Positions 1 to 8,484 of a stretch of 64,000 nucleotides of DNA are shown here, one piece after another. A model generated the notes under the pieces. That model was not told the origin of the DNA. It worked only from the letters and a program-made list of their open reading frames with translations, and did no database searches. The stretch is from assembly GCA_001931535.1 (NCBI GenBank), contig CP016211.1:14151501-14215500 (forward strand). Reading direction: 5' to 3'. Source of the DNA: Minicystis rosea. GTDB lineage: Bacteria > Myxococcota_A > Polyangia > Polyangiales > Polyangiaceae. A program made the position numbers and the translations under genes. The number at the start of each line of letters is the position of its first letter. Within the stretch, counting starts at the first letter, position 1.

Positions 1-1
1 G

Positions 2-709
2 ACGGCGTCGTTCGACAAGACGGCGCGCGTGTGGAACGCCGACGGCAGCGGCACGCCCATCATCTTGCGCGGCCACGGGGGCAAGGTCGTCTGGGCCGCG
101 TTCAGCCCCGATGGGCAGAAGGTGGTGACGGCGTCGTACGACAAGACGGCGCGCGTGTGGAACGCGGATGGAACGGGCACGCACGTCACCCTCATCGGTC
201 ACGCCGACAAGGTCACTTCGGCGGCGTTCAGCCCGGATGGGCGGAAGATCGTGACGACGTCGTTCGACAAGACGGCGCGCGTGTGGAACGCGGATGGAAC
301 GGGCACGCCCATCCTCTTGCGCGGGCACGTGCTCGGCGTCTTCTCCGCGGCGTTCAGCCCGGATGGGCGGAAGGTCGTCACCGGATCCGCCGACGAAACG
401 GCGCGCGTGTGGGACCTCGACGGTCGCGAGAGGCCGACGGTCCTGCGTGCGAATGCCGATGTCGTCATCGGCGCCGCGTTCAGCGCCGACGCGCGCTCCG
501 TCGTGACGCTCTCGTACCCGAGAAGGCTCAAGCTCTGGTCTCTCTCGGTGCCCGATCTCGTGCACGCGCTCGAGACCACGAATGTCGATTGCCTGTCTCC
601 CGACCTGCGCGCGAGCTATCTCCGCGAGCGATCAGAATTCGCCGAGGATCGTTTCGATGCCTGCGAGATCGCGTACGGGCGCGTGCCACCGCCGAAGAAG
701 AGCCCTTGA
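2..709 (+). CDS. WD40 beta-propeller protein, C-terminal part (5' end outside window)
   Basis: The reading frame is already open at base 2, so the N-terminus lies outside the window; about 235 residues are visible. They form WD40 blades of about 42 residues with the recurring pattern GH..V..AAFSPDG.KVVT.S.D.TARVW, followed by a degenerate blade and a roughly 45-residue tail with two Cys that ends in PPPKKSP. WD40 propellers are protein-interaction platforms; in myxobacteria they are often the C-terminal half of Ser/Thr kinases or NTPases, but the partner domain cannot be seen here. Successive blades are nearly identical at DNA level (126-bp period), which suggests recent blade duplication. 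Fold certain, role unknown. Confidence 0.9.
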   Translation, partial: TASFDKTARVWNADGSGTPIILRGHGGKVVWAAFSPDGQKVVTASYDKTARVWNADGTGTHVTLIGHADKVTSAAFSPDGRKIVTTSFDKTARVWNADGTGTPILLRGHVLGVFSAAFSPDGRKVVTGSADETARVWDLDGRERPTVLRANADVVIGAAFSADARSVVTLSYPRRLKLWSLSVPDLVHALETTNVDCLSPDLRASYLRERSEFAEDRFDACEIAYGRVPPPKKSP

Positions 710-860
710 TGCAAGGGCGAGCGCGAGGTGGGCCGAGTGAACGAGCGCGCATCAGGAGATCCACCGACATCGCGGGGCACTCGCGTGCGGGCGCGTCGCA
801 AACGTGCGCTTTCGCCGCCGTGGTTGACATGCACGAAAGTTCTGACGTTTCCTTGTAGGT

Positions 861-1226
861 ATGAAGCGACTTTTCGTTGCCGGGCTGATGATGGTGGGAG
901 CGCTCGCGAGCGTCGGGTGCAAGGGGAAGCAGGCGGATCCCGAGCCGGCCGCCGAGAGCACCGCGGCCGCTGCGGCCGAGGCGTCGGCGGCACCGACGGA
1001 GGCGCCCGCCGAGGCGCCCGCGCCGCCCGCTCCGCAGGAGGAGAAGCAGACCGCGGCGCCGAGCTCGAACCACGTTTGGAGCAAGGGTTACTGGCGCTGG
1101 CAGGGCGGTCGCTACGTGTGGGTCCCGGGCACTTGGCAGGCGCGTCGCGCGGGCCGTCAGTGGATCGATGGCCACTGGGAGACGCGCCGCGGCCGTCACG
1201 TCTGGGTTCCGGGTCACTGGCGCTGA
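861..1226 (+). CDS. small lipoprotein with YxWxxGxW-type repeats
   Basis: The 121-residue product starts with a lipoprotein signal (MKRLF, hydrophobic stretch, Cys about residue 20 in SVGC). An Ala/Pro/Glu-rich spacer follows, then three or four copies of an aromatic motif (WSKGYWRWQGGRY.WVPGTW, WIDGHW, HVWVPGHW). Such W/Y-rich YXWXXGXW repeats occur in envelope proteins of Gram-negative bacteria, mostly uncharacterised, so an outer-membrane or periplasmic location is inferred. The stop lies one base before the ATG of the next gene, so the two are probably cotranscribed. No clear Shine-Dalgarno sequence precedes the ATG. Confidence 0.82.
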   Translation: MKRLFVAGLMMVGALASVGCKGKQADPEPAAESTAAAAAEASAAPTEAPAEAPAPPAPQEEKQTAAPSSNHVWSKGYWRWQGGRYVWVPGTWQARRAGRQWIDGHWETRRGRHVWVPGHWR

Positions 1227-1227
1227 G

Positions 1228-2304
1228 ATGTCGGACGGGGGGTGCGTGGTCGCGGCCGATGGGTCGGTGACCTTCGTTCATCGGGATGCGGCGGCGAGCA
1301 AGGTGCTCGTCGCCGGCGATTTCACGGGCTGGGAGCGCGCGCCGATCGCGCTCGCCCGCGCGGCCGGCTCCGATGTTTGGACGGCGCGCACCGGGCCACT
1401 CGCGCCCGGGCTCCACACCTACAAGCTCGTCATCGATGGTCGCTGGGTGGGCGCGCCTGCGGGCGCGCTCGGCTACAGCGATGGATTCGGTGGGCGCAAC
1501 GCGGCCTTCGTGGTGGGCGCGCGGCCGCTCGGCGAGCCCTCGGCGGTGCGCGTCGCGTCGCTCAACCTGCACACGTATCAAGAGCGCAATCCGCTCGACA
1601 AGATCGAGCAGATCGCCGTGGCGATGGCGGCGATGGATGCCGATCTCCTGCTCTTGCAGGAAGTCGGTGAGCACGTGAGCGATCCCGCGCGCCCGAACGC
1701 GGGCGAGGTGCTCCGCCGTCACCTCGAGGCCAACACCGCGAAGACGTGGCACCACGTCTGGCGCGAGGCCCACATCGGGTTCGACGTGTATCGCGAGGGA
1801 CTGTCGATCCTGTCGTCGGCGCCCATCGACGACGTCACGACGGTACGGCTCAGCGACAAGGGGCTCGCGCGGATCGCGGTGCTCGGCACGACGGAGCTCC
1901 GCGGCATCAAGCTGCGCGCGGGGACGACGCACATCTCTTGGGAGCCGGCCGACGGCGAGGCCGAGGCGCAGCGCCTCTTGGCCGCGCTCGACGCGGCGCC
2001 GGGCCGAGGGATCGACGCGATCTTGATCGCGGGCGACTTCAACACGGGCGCCTCCGGGCGGCCGATTCAACGCTTCGTCGCGCAGGACTTCATCGACGTC
2101 GGCGCAGCGGCCGGCGTCGTCTCGGAGACCTTCCTGGACGCGCCGCGCGAGCGCATCGATTACCACTTCCTCCGCCGCGCCATCGGGCGCGCCGCGCCGC
2201 GCATCGAAGGCTTCGCGCGGACCTTCGACGGCGACACGCGCCGAGGGTACCAGCCGCGCGTGAGCGATCACGCCGGGCTCATCGGCGCGTACGCTTGGGG
2301 GTGA
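1228..2304 (+). CDS. glycogen-binding (CBM48/AMPK-type) domain fused to endonuclease/exonuclease/phosphatase domain
   Basis: The 358-residue product starts at the ATG one base after the upstream stop. Residues about 5-95 resemble the AMPK/CBM48 glycogen-binding fold (VLVAGDFTGWERAPI, then GLHTYKLVIDGRWV). From about residue 105 the sequence is an endonuclease/exonuclease/phosphatase (EEP) domain: ASLNLHTY opening, LLLLQEVGEH with the metal-binding Glu, ILIAGDFNTG, and SDHAGLIGAY at the end carrying the Asp-His pair. EEP enzymes cleave phosphodiester or phosphoester bonds in nucleic acids, lipids or inositol phosphates; the substrate cannot be read from sequence. No signal peptide is evident. 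The CBM fusion is unusual and could direct the enzyme to a glucan. Confidence 0.85.
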   Translation: MSDGGCVVAADGSVTFVHRDAAASKVLVAGDFTGWERAPIALARAAGSDVWTARTGPLAPGLHTYKLVIDGRWVGAPAGALGYSDGFGGRNAAFVVGARPLGEPSAVRVASLNLHTYQERNPLDKIEQIAVAMAAMDADLLLLQEVGEHVSDPARPNAGEVLRRHLEANTAKTWHHVWREAHIGFDVYREGLSILSSAPIDDVTTVRLSDKGLARIAVLGTTELRGIKLRAGTTHISWEPADGEAEAQRLLAALDAAPGRGIDAILIAGDFNTGASGRPIQRFVAQDFIDVGAAAGVVSETFLDAPRERIDYHFLRRAIGRAAPRIEGFARTFDGDTRRGYQPRVSDHAGLIGAYAWG

Positions 2305-2377
2305 ATTGCAGTGGTGCTGCGGACTTCGCTAGCGCTGCGGGAAACCGGCCATGCGGCCCGCCCCTGTCGACGGCAGC

Positions 2378-2405
2378 GCTTCGGAAGGCGTAGGGCCGCC
2401 GAAGC
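2378..2405. terminator. hairpin between convergent genes
   Basis: GCTTCGG (2378-2384) pairs with CCGAAGC (2399-2405), and an internal GGC/GCC pairing extends the stem. It sits in the 170-bp gap between the converging EEP gene and cardiolipin synthase gene. There is no U-run, so a terminator role rests mainly on position. Confidence 0.4.
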
Positions 2406-2474
2406 GATGGGGCCCGCTCGCTGGCGCTCGCGGCTGCCGTTGCAGTTCGAGCGGCGCGCGTCGGGCCGCTCGCC

Positions 2475-3902
2475 TCACAAGAGTGGGGCGAGCAGCCGGG
2501 TCGCGGCTTCCATGATGCGGCGCGGGAGCTTGTCGTTGGCGAGCTCTCCGCGCGTGACGCGCCGGGCGTGGGTGAGATCGCGCTCGTAGATCTCGGCCAG
2601 CATGCGGCACGCGTCGGGGCCGTAGAGGGCGGCGGTGACCTCGTAGTTGAGGCGGAAGCTGCGGCCATCCATGTTGGCGCTGCCGACGGCGGCGAAGATG
2701 TCGTCGACGACCAGCGTCTTCGCGTGGAGCATGCGCGGCGTGTACTCGTAGACCTTCACGCCCGCGTGCAGGAGCTCGTCGAAGAACGAGCGCGCCGCCG
2801 CGGTGACGATGCGCGAGTCGCTGCGGCGCGGCACCAAGACGCGGACGTCGACGCCGCGGAGGGCCGCGGTCAGGAGCGCGGTGAGCACGGCCTCGTCGGG
2901 CACGAAGTACGGCGTCGTCACCCAGACGCGATCACGGGCGCCCGCGATGGCCGAGAAATAGAGCTTTTGAATGGCCTGCCACGGCTCGTCCGGGCCCGAG
3001 GCGAGGATCTGCACGGCGTGGGGGCCGTCGACGCGGCACTCGGGGAAGTAGGCGTCGTCGACGGGCGCGGAGCCGGTGGCGTAGCTCCAGTCCTCGAGGA
3101 ACACGAGCTGGAGCCAGCGCACGGCATCGCCGTCGAAGCGGAGGTGCGTGTCGCGGTAGGCGCGCGGCCCATTCGCCGAGGCGCATTGATCGTCGGTCAC
3201 GTTGATGCCGCCGGTGAAGCCGATGTCCCCATCGACGACCACGATCTTGCGGTGCGTGCGGAAGTTGACGAGGCGCGCGCGGAACCGGAAGGCGCGCACG
3301 CGACCGAAGAAGGCGACCTGCGCGCCGGCCGCGCGGAGCGGCGCGAGGAAGCTCCGCGTGAGGTGATAACCACCGACGCCGTCGACGAGGAGGCGCACCT
3401 CCACGCCGGCGCGGGCGCGCTCGACGAGGAGATCGCGGAGGCGCGTGCCGATGCGATCGGGCTCGTAGATGTAGTACTCGAGGTGGACGTGATGCCGCGC
3501 CGCGCGGATGGCTTCCTCGATGGCGGCGAAGGTGGCGTCACCGTCCTCGAGGATGCGAATCGAGAGCGCGGAGGAGGGCGCGGACGCGCTCACCTCGGTG
3601 GCCAAGGTCATGAGCTGGCGCGCCTCGAAGCAGACGCTGTCGCGCTCGGAGACCGTGGGCTTCTGATGCAGGCGATCGCGGGCCGCGCGCAGGCCGAAGC
3701 GCGCGCGGAGGCGCTTGAAATGGCTGCGCTTCACGCGGCGATGGCCGAGCAGGTAGTAGACGATCGGCCCGGCCACGGGGAGCGCGAACACGAAGAGGAT
3801 CCAGGCGAGCGTCGCCACGGGCGGGCGCTTCTCCAGCGCGATCCAGGGGATCAGCGTGAGCGTGATGACGATCTCCGCGATGGTCAGCGCCGTGGCGAGC
3901 AT
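2475..3902 (-). CDS. cls: cardiolipin synthase (phospholipase D superfamily)
   Basis: The 475-residue membrane enzyme condenses two phosphatidylglycerols into cardiolipin and glycerol. Two N-terminal membrane helices (about residues 1-25 and 32-52) are followed by the short basic segment typical of Cls. Both catalytic HKD motifs are present: HRKIVVVDGDIGFTGG at about residue 220 and HAKTLVVDDIFAAVGSANMD at about residue 395. Length and order match the ClsA-type family (about 480 residues). It is transcribed divergently from the SPFH-protein gene, across a 238-bp gap that holds an 8-bp inverted repeat (3985-3992 with 4003-4010). Confidence 0.93.
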   Translation of the reverse strand: MLATALTIAEIVITLTLIPWIALEKRPPVATLAWILFVFALPVAGPIVYYLLGHRRVKRSHFKRLRARFGLRAARDRLHQKPTVSERDSVCFEARQLMTLATEVSASAPSSALSIRILEDGDATFAAIEEAIRAARHHVHLEYYIYEPDRIGTRLRDLLVERARAGVEVRLLVDGVGGYHLTRSFLAPLRAAGAQVAFFGRVRAFRFRARLVNFRTHRKIVVVDGDIGFTGGINVTDDQCASANGPRAYRDTHLRFDGDAVRWLQLVFLEDWSYATGSAPVDDAYFPECRVDGPHAVQILASGPDEPWQAIQKLYFSAIAGARDRVWVTTPYFVPDEAVLTALLTAALRGVDVRVLVPRRSDSRIVTAAARSFFDELLHAGVKVYEYTPRMLHAKTLVVDDIFAAVGSANMDGRSFRLNYEVTAALYGPDACRMLAEIYERDLTHARRVTRGELANDKLPRRIMEAATRLLAPLL

Positions 3903-4140
3903 GCGTGATCCGCGACCTTAGCCGAGATCGCGCCCGGACGGCGCGCTCGATCCGGGCTGCGATCACGCGGCTCCACGCGAAGGCAGCCTGCGCGGGCGCG
4001 GCCGCAGGCTCTCGATGAGGGCGATCCAGGCTGGAGCGGGTGTCGATCCATCTCGGTGCGCCTTCGTGATCGAGGTGCGTCGATCACCGCGAAATCGCGC
4101 TGGCCCTGGGCGTGCAATTGCCGGTCGTCGAGGTGAACGG

Positions 4141-5769
4141 ATGACCGTGATGGACGAGCGCGGAGGGACGGCGAGCGGGAGCAGCAGCGTCGGCGGCGAG
4201 CATGCTCACGGAGGCGGCACGAACGCGATCGGGCCGCGGGCGCGCTACGACGGGGGATGGCGCGCGGGCAAGCCGGCGGAGGATCCGGAGAAGCTCAAGC
4301 GGTGGGGCCGCCTCAGCGCGCGGCCGAGCGAATACCTGATCCACATGCGCCGCGGGAAGGTGCTGCCGGCGACGAGCGGGCAGGGGGCTTCGTGCTTCAA
4401 GCTGCCCGGCGACGCGGTGGCGGTGGTGCCGACGACGGTGCAGAAGCTCCGCTTCGTGGCGGAGCAGGTCACGCGCGAGCGCGTCGGCGTCGAGGTGACG
4501 GGCGTGGCCGTGTACCGCATCGCGGATCCGTTGATCGCGTTTCGGATGGTGAACTTCTCGTTCCCCGAGCGCGCGCAGGAGAAGCTCGAAGAGCTGCTGG
4601 GCGAGATGTTCGTGGGCGCGGTGCGCCGCCTGGTCGCGAACCTGAGCGTCGAGGAGTGCCTCTCGCGCCGCAAGGAGGGCATCGCCGAGGAGCTGATGCG
4701 CGAGATCGTGCCCGTCGTCACCGGCAAGGGGCGGCCCGACGACGTGACCGACGCGGGCTGGGGCATCGTCATGGATACCGTCGAGATCCAGGACGTGCGC
4801 GTGCTCTCGGAGGCGGTGTTCGCCAACATGCAGGCGAGGTTCCGCAAGGAGCAGGAGCGCGAAGCGCGCGAGGCCGCGCTCGTCACCGAGCGCGCCGTGA
4901 AGCTCGGCGAGGCGGAGGCCGAGCGCACCATCGAGCTGACCCGCGTCGCGGCCCGCATCGACGTGGAGAAGCAGAAGCGCGAGGCCGAAGAGGCGACTCA
5001 GCTCGCCGAGATCGCGGCCACCGCGCGCGTGACCGAGGCGCGGCTCGCGCAGCAGCGGGCCGCGCAGAAGGCCGAGATCGAGGCCGCGCAGCAGGCGAGC
5101 TTGATGAAGCTCGCGGCCGAGGCCGCCGTCGGCGAGCGGCGGCGCGCGGCCGAGGAGGCGAGCAAGCTCGCGGCGATCGCGGCGGAGACCACCCTCGGCG
5201 AGCGGCGGCGCGTGGCCGAGGAGGCGAGCAAGCTCGCGGCGATCGAGGCTGCGGCGCGGCTCCGCGAGGCCGAGGCCGCGCACGAGCAGCGCGCGGCCGC
5301 GCAGCACGCGGCGGCCGAGGTGGAGCGGATCCGCTTCGAGGCCGAGGCCGCGGCGGTACGGCACACGGCGCGGATGGACGAGGCGCGGCAGGAGCTGGAA
5401 GAGCACGAGGTGCGGGCCCAGATCTCCGCGGCGCGGCGCCGCATCGCGGAGAGCGAGCTCGGCATCGCGGAGCTCTCGGCGAAGCAGACGGCGCTCGCGC
5501 AGGACGTCGAGATCGCGAAGCTGCGCGCGGTGCGCGAGATCGAGAACCTCATCTCGCCGACGATGATCGAGCTCACGGTCGCGCAGAAGCTCCCCGAGCT
5601 GGCGGCGGCCTTTCAACAGAACATGGGCGAGATCCACGTCACCGCGATCGACGGCGCGAACCCGTTCGGCTTCGTGGCGGCGGCGGTCGACGGCGTGCTC
5701 GGGCTGGCGCGATCCGCGGGGCTCTCGGTGCCTTCGCCGCGCGCGCGTCCGCCCGCGAAAGACGCGTGA
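4141..5769 (+). CDS. SPFH/band-7 (flotillin-like) protein with long coiled coil
   Basis: The 542-residue product starts at ATG 4141, about 8 bases after a GAGG sequence; an upstream in-frame start would add low-complexity sequence. Residues about 55-240 fit an SPFH/band-7 domain (GVEVTGVAVYRIADP, LSVEECLSRRKEGI, GIVMDTVEIQDVRVLSE). Residues about 245-480 are Ala/Glu/Arg-rich coiled coil, including a tandem repeat of the segment AEEASKLAAI. Flotillin-like proteins oligomerise at membranes and scaffold other proteins. I see no obvious N-terminal transmembrane helix, so membrane contact may be peripheral. The TerB-like gene follows after 50 bp in the same direction. Confidence 0.85.
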   Translation: MTVMDERGGTASGSSSVGGEHAHGGGTNAIGPRARYDGGWRAGKPAEDPEKLKRWGRLSARPSEYLIHMRRGKVLPATSGQGASCFKLPGDAVAVVPTTVQKLRFVAEQVTRERVGVEVTGVAVYRIADPLIAFRMVNFSFPERAQEKLEELLGEMFVGAVRRLVANLSVEECLSRRKEGIAEELMREIVPVVTGKGRPDDVTDAGWGIVMDTVEIQDVRVLSEAVFANMQARFRKEQEREAREAALVTERAVKLGEAEAERTIELTRVAARIDVEKQKREAEEATQLAEIAATARVTEARLAQQRAAQKAEIEAAQQASLMKLAAEAAVGERRRAAEEASKLAAIAAETTLGERRRVAEEASKLAAIEAAARLREAEAAHEQRAAAQHAAAEVERIRFEAEAAAVRHTARMDEARQELEEHEVRAQISAARRRIAESELGIAELSAKQTALAQDVEIAKLRAVREIENLISPTMIELTVAQKLPELAAAFQQNMGEIHVTAIDGANPFGFVAAAVDGVLGLARSAGLSVPSPRARPPAKDA

Positions 5770-5819
5770 TCGGGAGCGCGGACGCAGCGCGGCCGATGTG
5801 ATATCCAGGCCTGAAGGTC

Positions 5820-6242
5820 ATGGAAACGACGATCCTGTCCCTCGCCTCGCTGGCCTTCAACGAGCTCGAGGCCTTCGTCGAGCTGATGCTCCTGGCCGCC
5901 TACACGGACGGCAAGGTGACCGACGTGGAGCGGGCCGCGTTCCGCGGTCAGGTGGTGAAGGGCACGCACGGCCAGCTCGACGGCGCGCTCGTCGATCAGA
6001 TGCTCGGCTCGGTCGAGGCGCGGATCGCCGACGTCGATCGCGACGCGCAGCTCGAGCAGATCCGCGCTCGCCTCGCCGATCCCCGCAAGCGCCACGCGGC
6101 CCTCGCCCACGCGGCGCGCGTCGTCCTCGCCGACGGGGTGCTCGACGTGAGCGAGGTGGAGTTCATGGATCGCGCGGCCGCGGCGCTGGGCGAGCCCAAG
6201 TCCGCCGTCGAAGAGATGCTGCGCGAAGCCCGCGAGGCGTGA
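5820..6242 (+). CDS. TerB-like (tellurite-resistance-type) helical protein
   Basis: The 140-residue soluble helical protein has two TerB-like acidic motifs, AAYTDGKVTDVERAAF and VVLADGVLDVSEVEFM, which match the D-G-x-(V/L)-x-x-x-E pattern of TerB family metal-binding loops. TerB domains occur in stress and membrane-associated complexes rather than only in tellurite resistance. It lies 50 bp after the SPFH gene, so they are probably one operon. Its TGA is immediately followed, base to base, by the stop codon of the convergent LysR gene. Confidence 0.78.
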   Translation: METTILSLASLAFNELEAFVELMLLAAYTDGKVTDVERAAFRGQVVKGTHGQLDGALVDQMLGSVEARIADVDRDAQLEQIRARLADPRKRHAALAHAARVVLADGVLDVSEVEFMDRAAAALGEPKSAVEEMLREAREA

Positions 6243-7142
6243 TCACCCGGCGGCGCTCGCGCTCTTCAGCGCCGCCGGTCCGTGCGCGACGATCCAATCG
6301 ACGAGCGCCCGCGCCGCGGGGGACATGAGCTTCCGCTCGGCGAACACGATCGAGACGCTGCCTTCGAGGCGGAGCGCTTTCGGCATCACGGCGACGAGCT
6401 CGCCGCGCGCGATCGGCGCCGCCGCGAGCGACGCGGGGAGGAGCGCGATGCCGAGGCCGCGCACGGCGAGCCGCAGCACGAGGTGAGGATCGTCGGCGAA
6501 CGCCGCGCCTTCGAGCGCCACCTTCTTCCCTTCGACCTGCCAGTGCGTCTGCGCCCGCGTGTCGCGACCGAGCGACATCAGGCAGCGATGACGGCGCAGA
6601 TCGGCGAGCGTGGCCGGCGCGCCGCGCGACGCGAGGTACGACGGCGACGCGACGCCGACGAGGCTCACCCGCGCGAGCCTGCGCGCGACGAGGCCCGGCG
6701 CGAGCGCGCCGGTTGCGCGGATCGCCGCGTCGAAGCCCTCGCTCCGGAGATCGACGACGCGGTTCGAGACATGAACCTGGAGGCGCACCTCGGGATGCGC
6801 GAGCGCGAAGTCGGCGATGAGGTCGGGCAGGCCCGTCCCGACCATCGGCGGCATCGAGAGCCGGACATCGCCTTGCACGCCCTCTTCGCGACGGACGCTG
6901 GCCTCGGCGAGCCGCACGGCTTCGAGCACGTTCTGCGCATGGCGATGGAGCGTCCGGCCCTCGTCGGTCAGCGTCATCCGCCGCGTCGTCCGCTGCATCA
7001 GGCGCACGCCGAGCTTCTCCTCCAGGCCGGCGAGCTTGCGGCTCACCGTGGCCCGCGGGACCCCGAGCTCGGACGCCGCGCGCGAGATGGAGCTCGTCGT
7101 GACGACTTTGAAGAACAACCGCAGCTCTTCGGTCTCCAGCAT
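6243..7142 (-). CDS. LysR-family transcriptional regulator
   Basis: About 299 residues if started at the ATG at 7142 (MLETEELRLFFKVV); an in-frame ATG at 7172 would add ten residues. The N-terminal winged helix-turn-helix is typical (SSISRAASELGVPRATVSRKLAGLEEKLGVRLMQRTTR, split by its helices). The rest is the periplasmic-binding-like effector domain (LPDLIADFALAHPEVRLQV). LysR regulators bind DNA as tetramers and respond to small molecules. It is transcribed divergently from a DHFR-like enzyme gene only about 76 bp away, the classic arrangement in which the regulator controls its neighbour. The ligand is unknown. Confidence 0.92.
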   Translation of the reverse strand: MLETEELRLFFKVVTTSSISRAASELGVPRATVSRKLAGLEEKLGVRLMQRTTRRMTLTDEGRTLHRHAQNVLEAVRLAEASVRREEGVQGDVRLSMPPMVGTGLPDLIADFALAHPEVRLQVHVSNRVVDLRSEGFDAAIRATGALAPGLVARRLARVSLVGVASPSYLASRGAPATLADLRRHRCLMSLGRDTRAQTHWQVEGKKVALEGAAFADDPHLVLRLAVRGLGIALLPASLAAAPIARGELVAVMPKALRLEGSVSIVFAERKLMSPAARALVDWIVAHGPAALKSASAAG

Positions 7143-7218
7143 TTGGATCAAAAATGGAACGAACCTTCCCATTGTTCAAGAATTGAGCGAACGGGGAGGC
7201 GAACGCATCCTCTCGGGC
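7143..7218. promoter_or_regulatory. divergent LysR/DHFR-like control region
   Basis: This 76-bp gap between the divergent starts is visibly richer in A+T than its surroundings. It contains TTCAAGAA within ATTGTTCAAGAATTGAGC, plus an outer GAAC/GTTC pairing, the kind of dyad a LysR protein could bind. A GGAGG lies at 7195-7199, about 20 bases before the ATG and further than usual. This is inference from position and symmetry. Confidence 0.4.
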
Positions 7219-7740
7219 ATGAAGATCACCCTCTGGGCCACGCTCTCCGCCAACGGTAACTACGCTCGTTCGACCCCCGCGCACCCGCCCAAGCGGGAGG
7301 CGCTCGAAGACTTCGCGGCCGAGGTCCGCGCGCACGGCAACTTCATCGTCGGGCGCCGGACGTTCCAGGAGTTTCAAGCGCAGCCGGCGCGCAGCGCGAG
7401 CGACGCCGGTCCCGCGTTCGCGTCGGCCGACGTCGTCGTCGTCTCGCAATCGCTGCAAATCCCCGGCGTCACCTTCGCCGGCACGCCCGAGGCCGCCGTC
7501 GCCCACCTGCGCGCGCGCGGTCACGGAAAGGCGCTCGTCGCGGGCGGCGAGAGCCTCCACAACGCGTTCCTCGCGGCCGATCTCGTCGACGAGCTCATCC
7601 TGAACATCGCGCCCACGATGGAGGACGAGGGGCTCCGCATCGTGCTGCCGAAGGGAGGCCATCGCGACGTCACGCTGCTCGCGACCAAGGAGCTCGGCGG
7701 CGGTGTGGTGCAGCTCCGCTACGCGCTTCCGCGTGGGTGA
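7219..7740 (+). CDS. dihydrofolate-reductase-like (RibD C-terminal) oxidoreductase
   Basis: The 173-residue product resembles the RibD-C/DHFR-like family: MKITLWATLSANGNYA, GNFIVGRRTFQEF, ADVVVVSQS, ALVAGGESLHNAFL and DELILNIAPTMEDEGLRI appear in the expected order. Family members are NADPH-dependent reductases, either in riboflavin synthesis or, when stand-alone as here, of unknown substrate. No other riboflavin gene is nearby, so a riboflavin role is not supported. It is probably controlled by the divergent LysR regulator. A bidirectional terminator-like hairpin follows the stop. Confidence 0.85.
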   Translation: MKITLWATLSANGNYARSTPAHPPKREALEDFAAEVRAHGNFIVGRRTFQEFQAQPARSASDAGPAFASADVVVVSQSLQIPGVTFAGTPEAAVAHLRARGHGKALVAGGESLHNAFLAADLVDELILNIAPTMEDEGLRIVLPKGGHRDVTLLATKELGGGVVQLRYALPRG

Positions 7741-7753
7741 TTCGTGAGCGGAT

Positions 7754-7791
7754 GCGGTCCGTGCCGGTGATCCCCATCGTGCACGGACCGC
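7754..7791. terminator. bidirectional terminator-like hairpin
   Basis: GCGGTCCGTGC (7754-7764) and GCACGGACCGC (7781-7791) form a perfect 11-bp stem with a 16-nt loop. It lies between the 3' ends of the convergent DHFR-like and alpha/beta-hydrolase genes. No U-tract follows on either strand. Confidence 0.6.
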
Positions 7792-7806
7792 GCGATCGCG
7801 ACGCGC

Positions 7807-8484
7807 TTAGGCTGCCTTCGCCGCGCGCGAGAGTTTCTGAGCGAACCACTCGCCGGAGCGCGCGGCCACGCGATCGAGCGCGCCCGGCTCCGCGAAGAGG
7901 TGGCTCGCGCCGGGGATGACCTCGAGGCGCCGCTCGCAGGGGAGATACGCGTATGCGCGCCGGTTCAGCTCCAGCACTTCGTCGTCGAGGGCGCCGACCA
8001 AAAGCAGCGTCGGTGCCAGGACGCGGGGAAGCCACGCGCACGCGAGATCGACGCGGCCGCCGCGCGAGACCACGGCGCGCACCGTGGCCGGCCGCTCGGC
8101 CGCGGCGATGAGCGCCGCGGCGGCGCCGGTGCTCGATCCGAAGGCGCCGACCAGCAAGTGCCTCGTGCCTTCGGTGCGCGCGAGCCAGCCGATCGCGCCC
8201 ACGAGGCGGCGGCCGAGCAGGTCGACGTCGAAGCGGATCGAGGCGTCGCGCTGGTCGCGTCGATCCTCTTCGGGCGTGAGCAGATCGAAGAGCAGCGTGG
8301 CCAATCCGCGTCGATGGAACGCGGCGGCCACGCTGCGGTTGCGCGGGCTGCGATGGCTCGATCCGCTGCCGTGCGCGAAGACGACGATCCCCGGCGCGTC
8401 GGGAGGGATGGTGAGATCGCCCGCGAGGAGCACGGTCCCGGTGTCGACTTCGATCGCCCGCGTGTTGTCGTCGTCGTGCATCAT
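7807..8484 (-). CDS. alpha/beta hydrolase (dienelactone-hydrolase-like)
   Basis: The 225-residue cytoplasmic hydrolase has VVFAHGSGSSHRSPRNR (oxyanion-hole segment), the nucleophile elbow GSSTG (Ser about residue 117), LLLVGALDDEVLELN (acid region) and GASHLF (catalytic His). The acyl substrate is unknown. Its ATG overlaps the stop of the upstream UdgX gene by 4 bp (ATGA) and is preceded by GAGGAGG within the udgX 3' end, so the two are translationally coupled. A link between the hydrolase and DNA repair is not obvious. Confidence 0.85.
   Translation of the reverse strand: MMHDDDNTRAIEVDTGTVLLAGDLTIPPDAPGIVVFAHGSGSSHRSPRNRSVAAAFHRRGLATLLFDLLTPEEDRRDQRDASIRFDVDLLGRRLVGAIGWLARTEGTRHLLVGAFGSSTGAAAALIAAAERPATVRAVVSRGGRVDLACAWLPRVLAPTLLLVGALDDEVLELNRRAYAYLPCERRLEVIPGASHLFAEPGALDRVAARSGEWFAQKLSRAAKAA

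Noticed and set aside
824..829. TTGACA as a -35 box for the small lipoprotein gene
   Set aside because: No acceptable -10 at 16-18 bp; TAGGTA at 26 bp is too far.
616..2271. Long minus-strand open frame
   Set aside because: Antisense to well-supported genes with Arg/Ala/Pro-rich translation, an effect of high GC.
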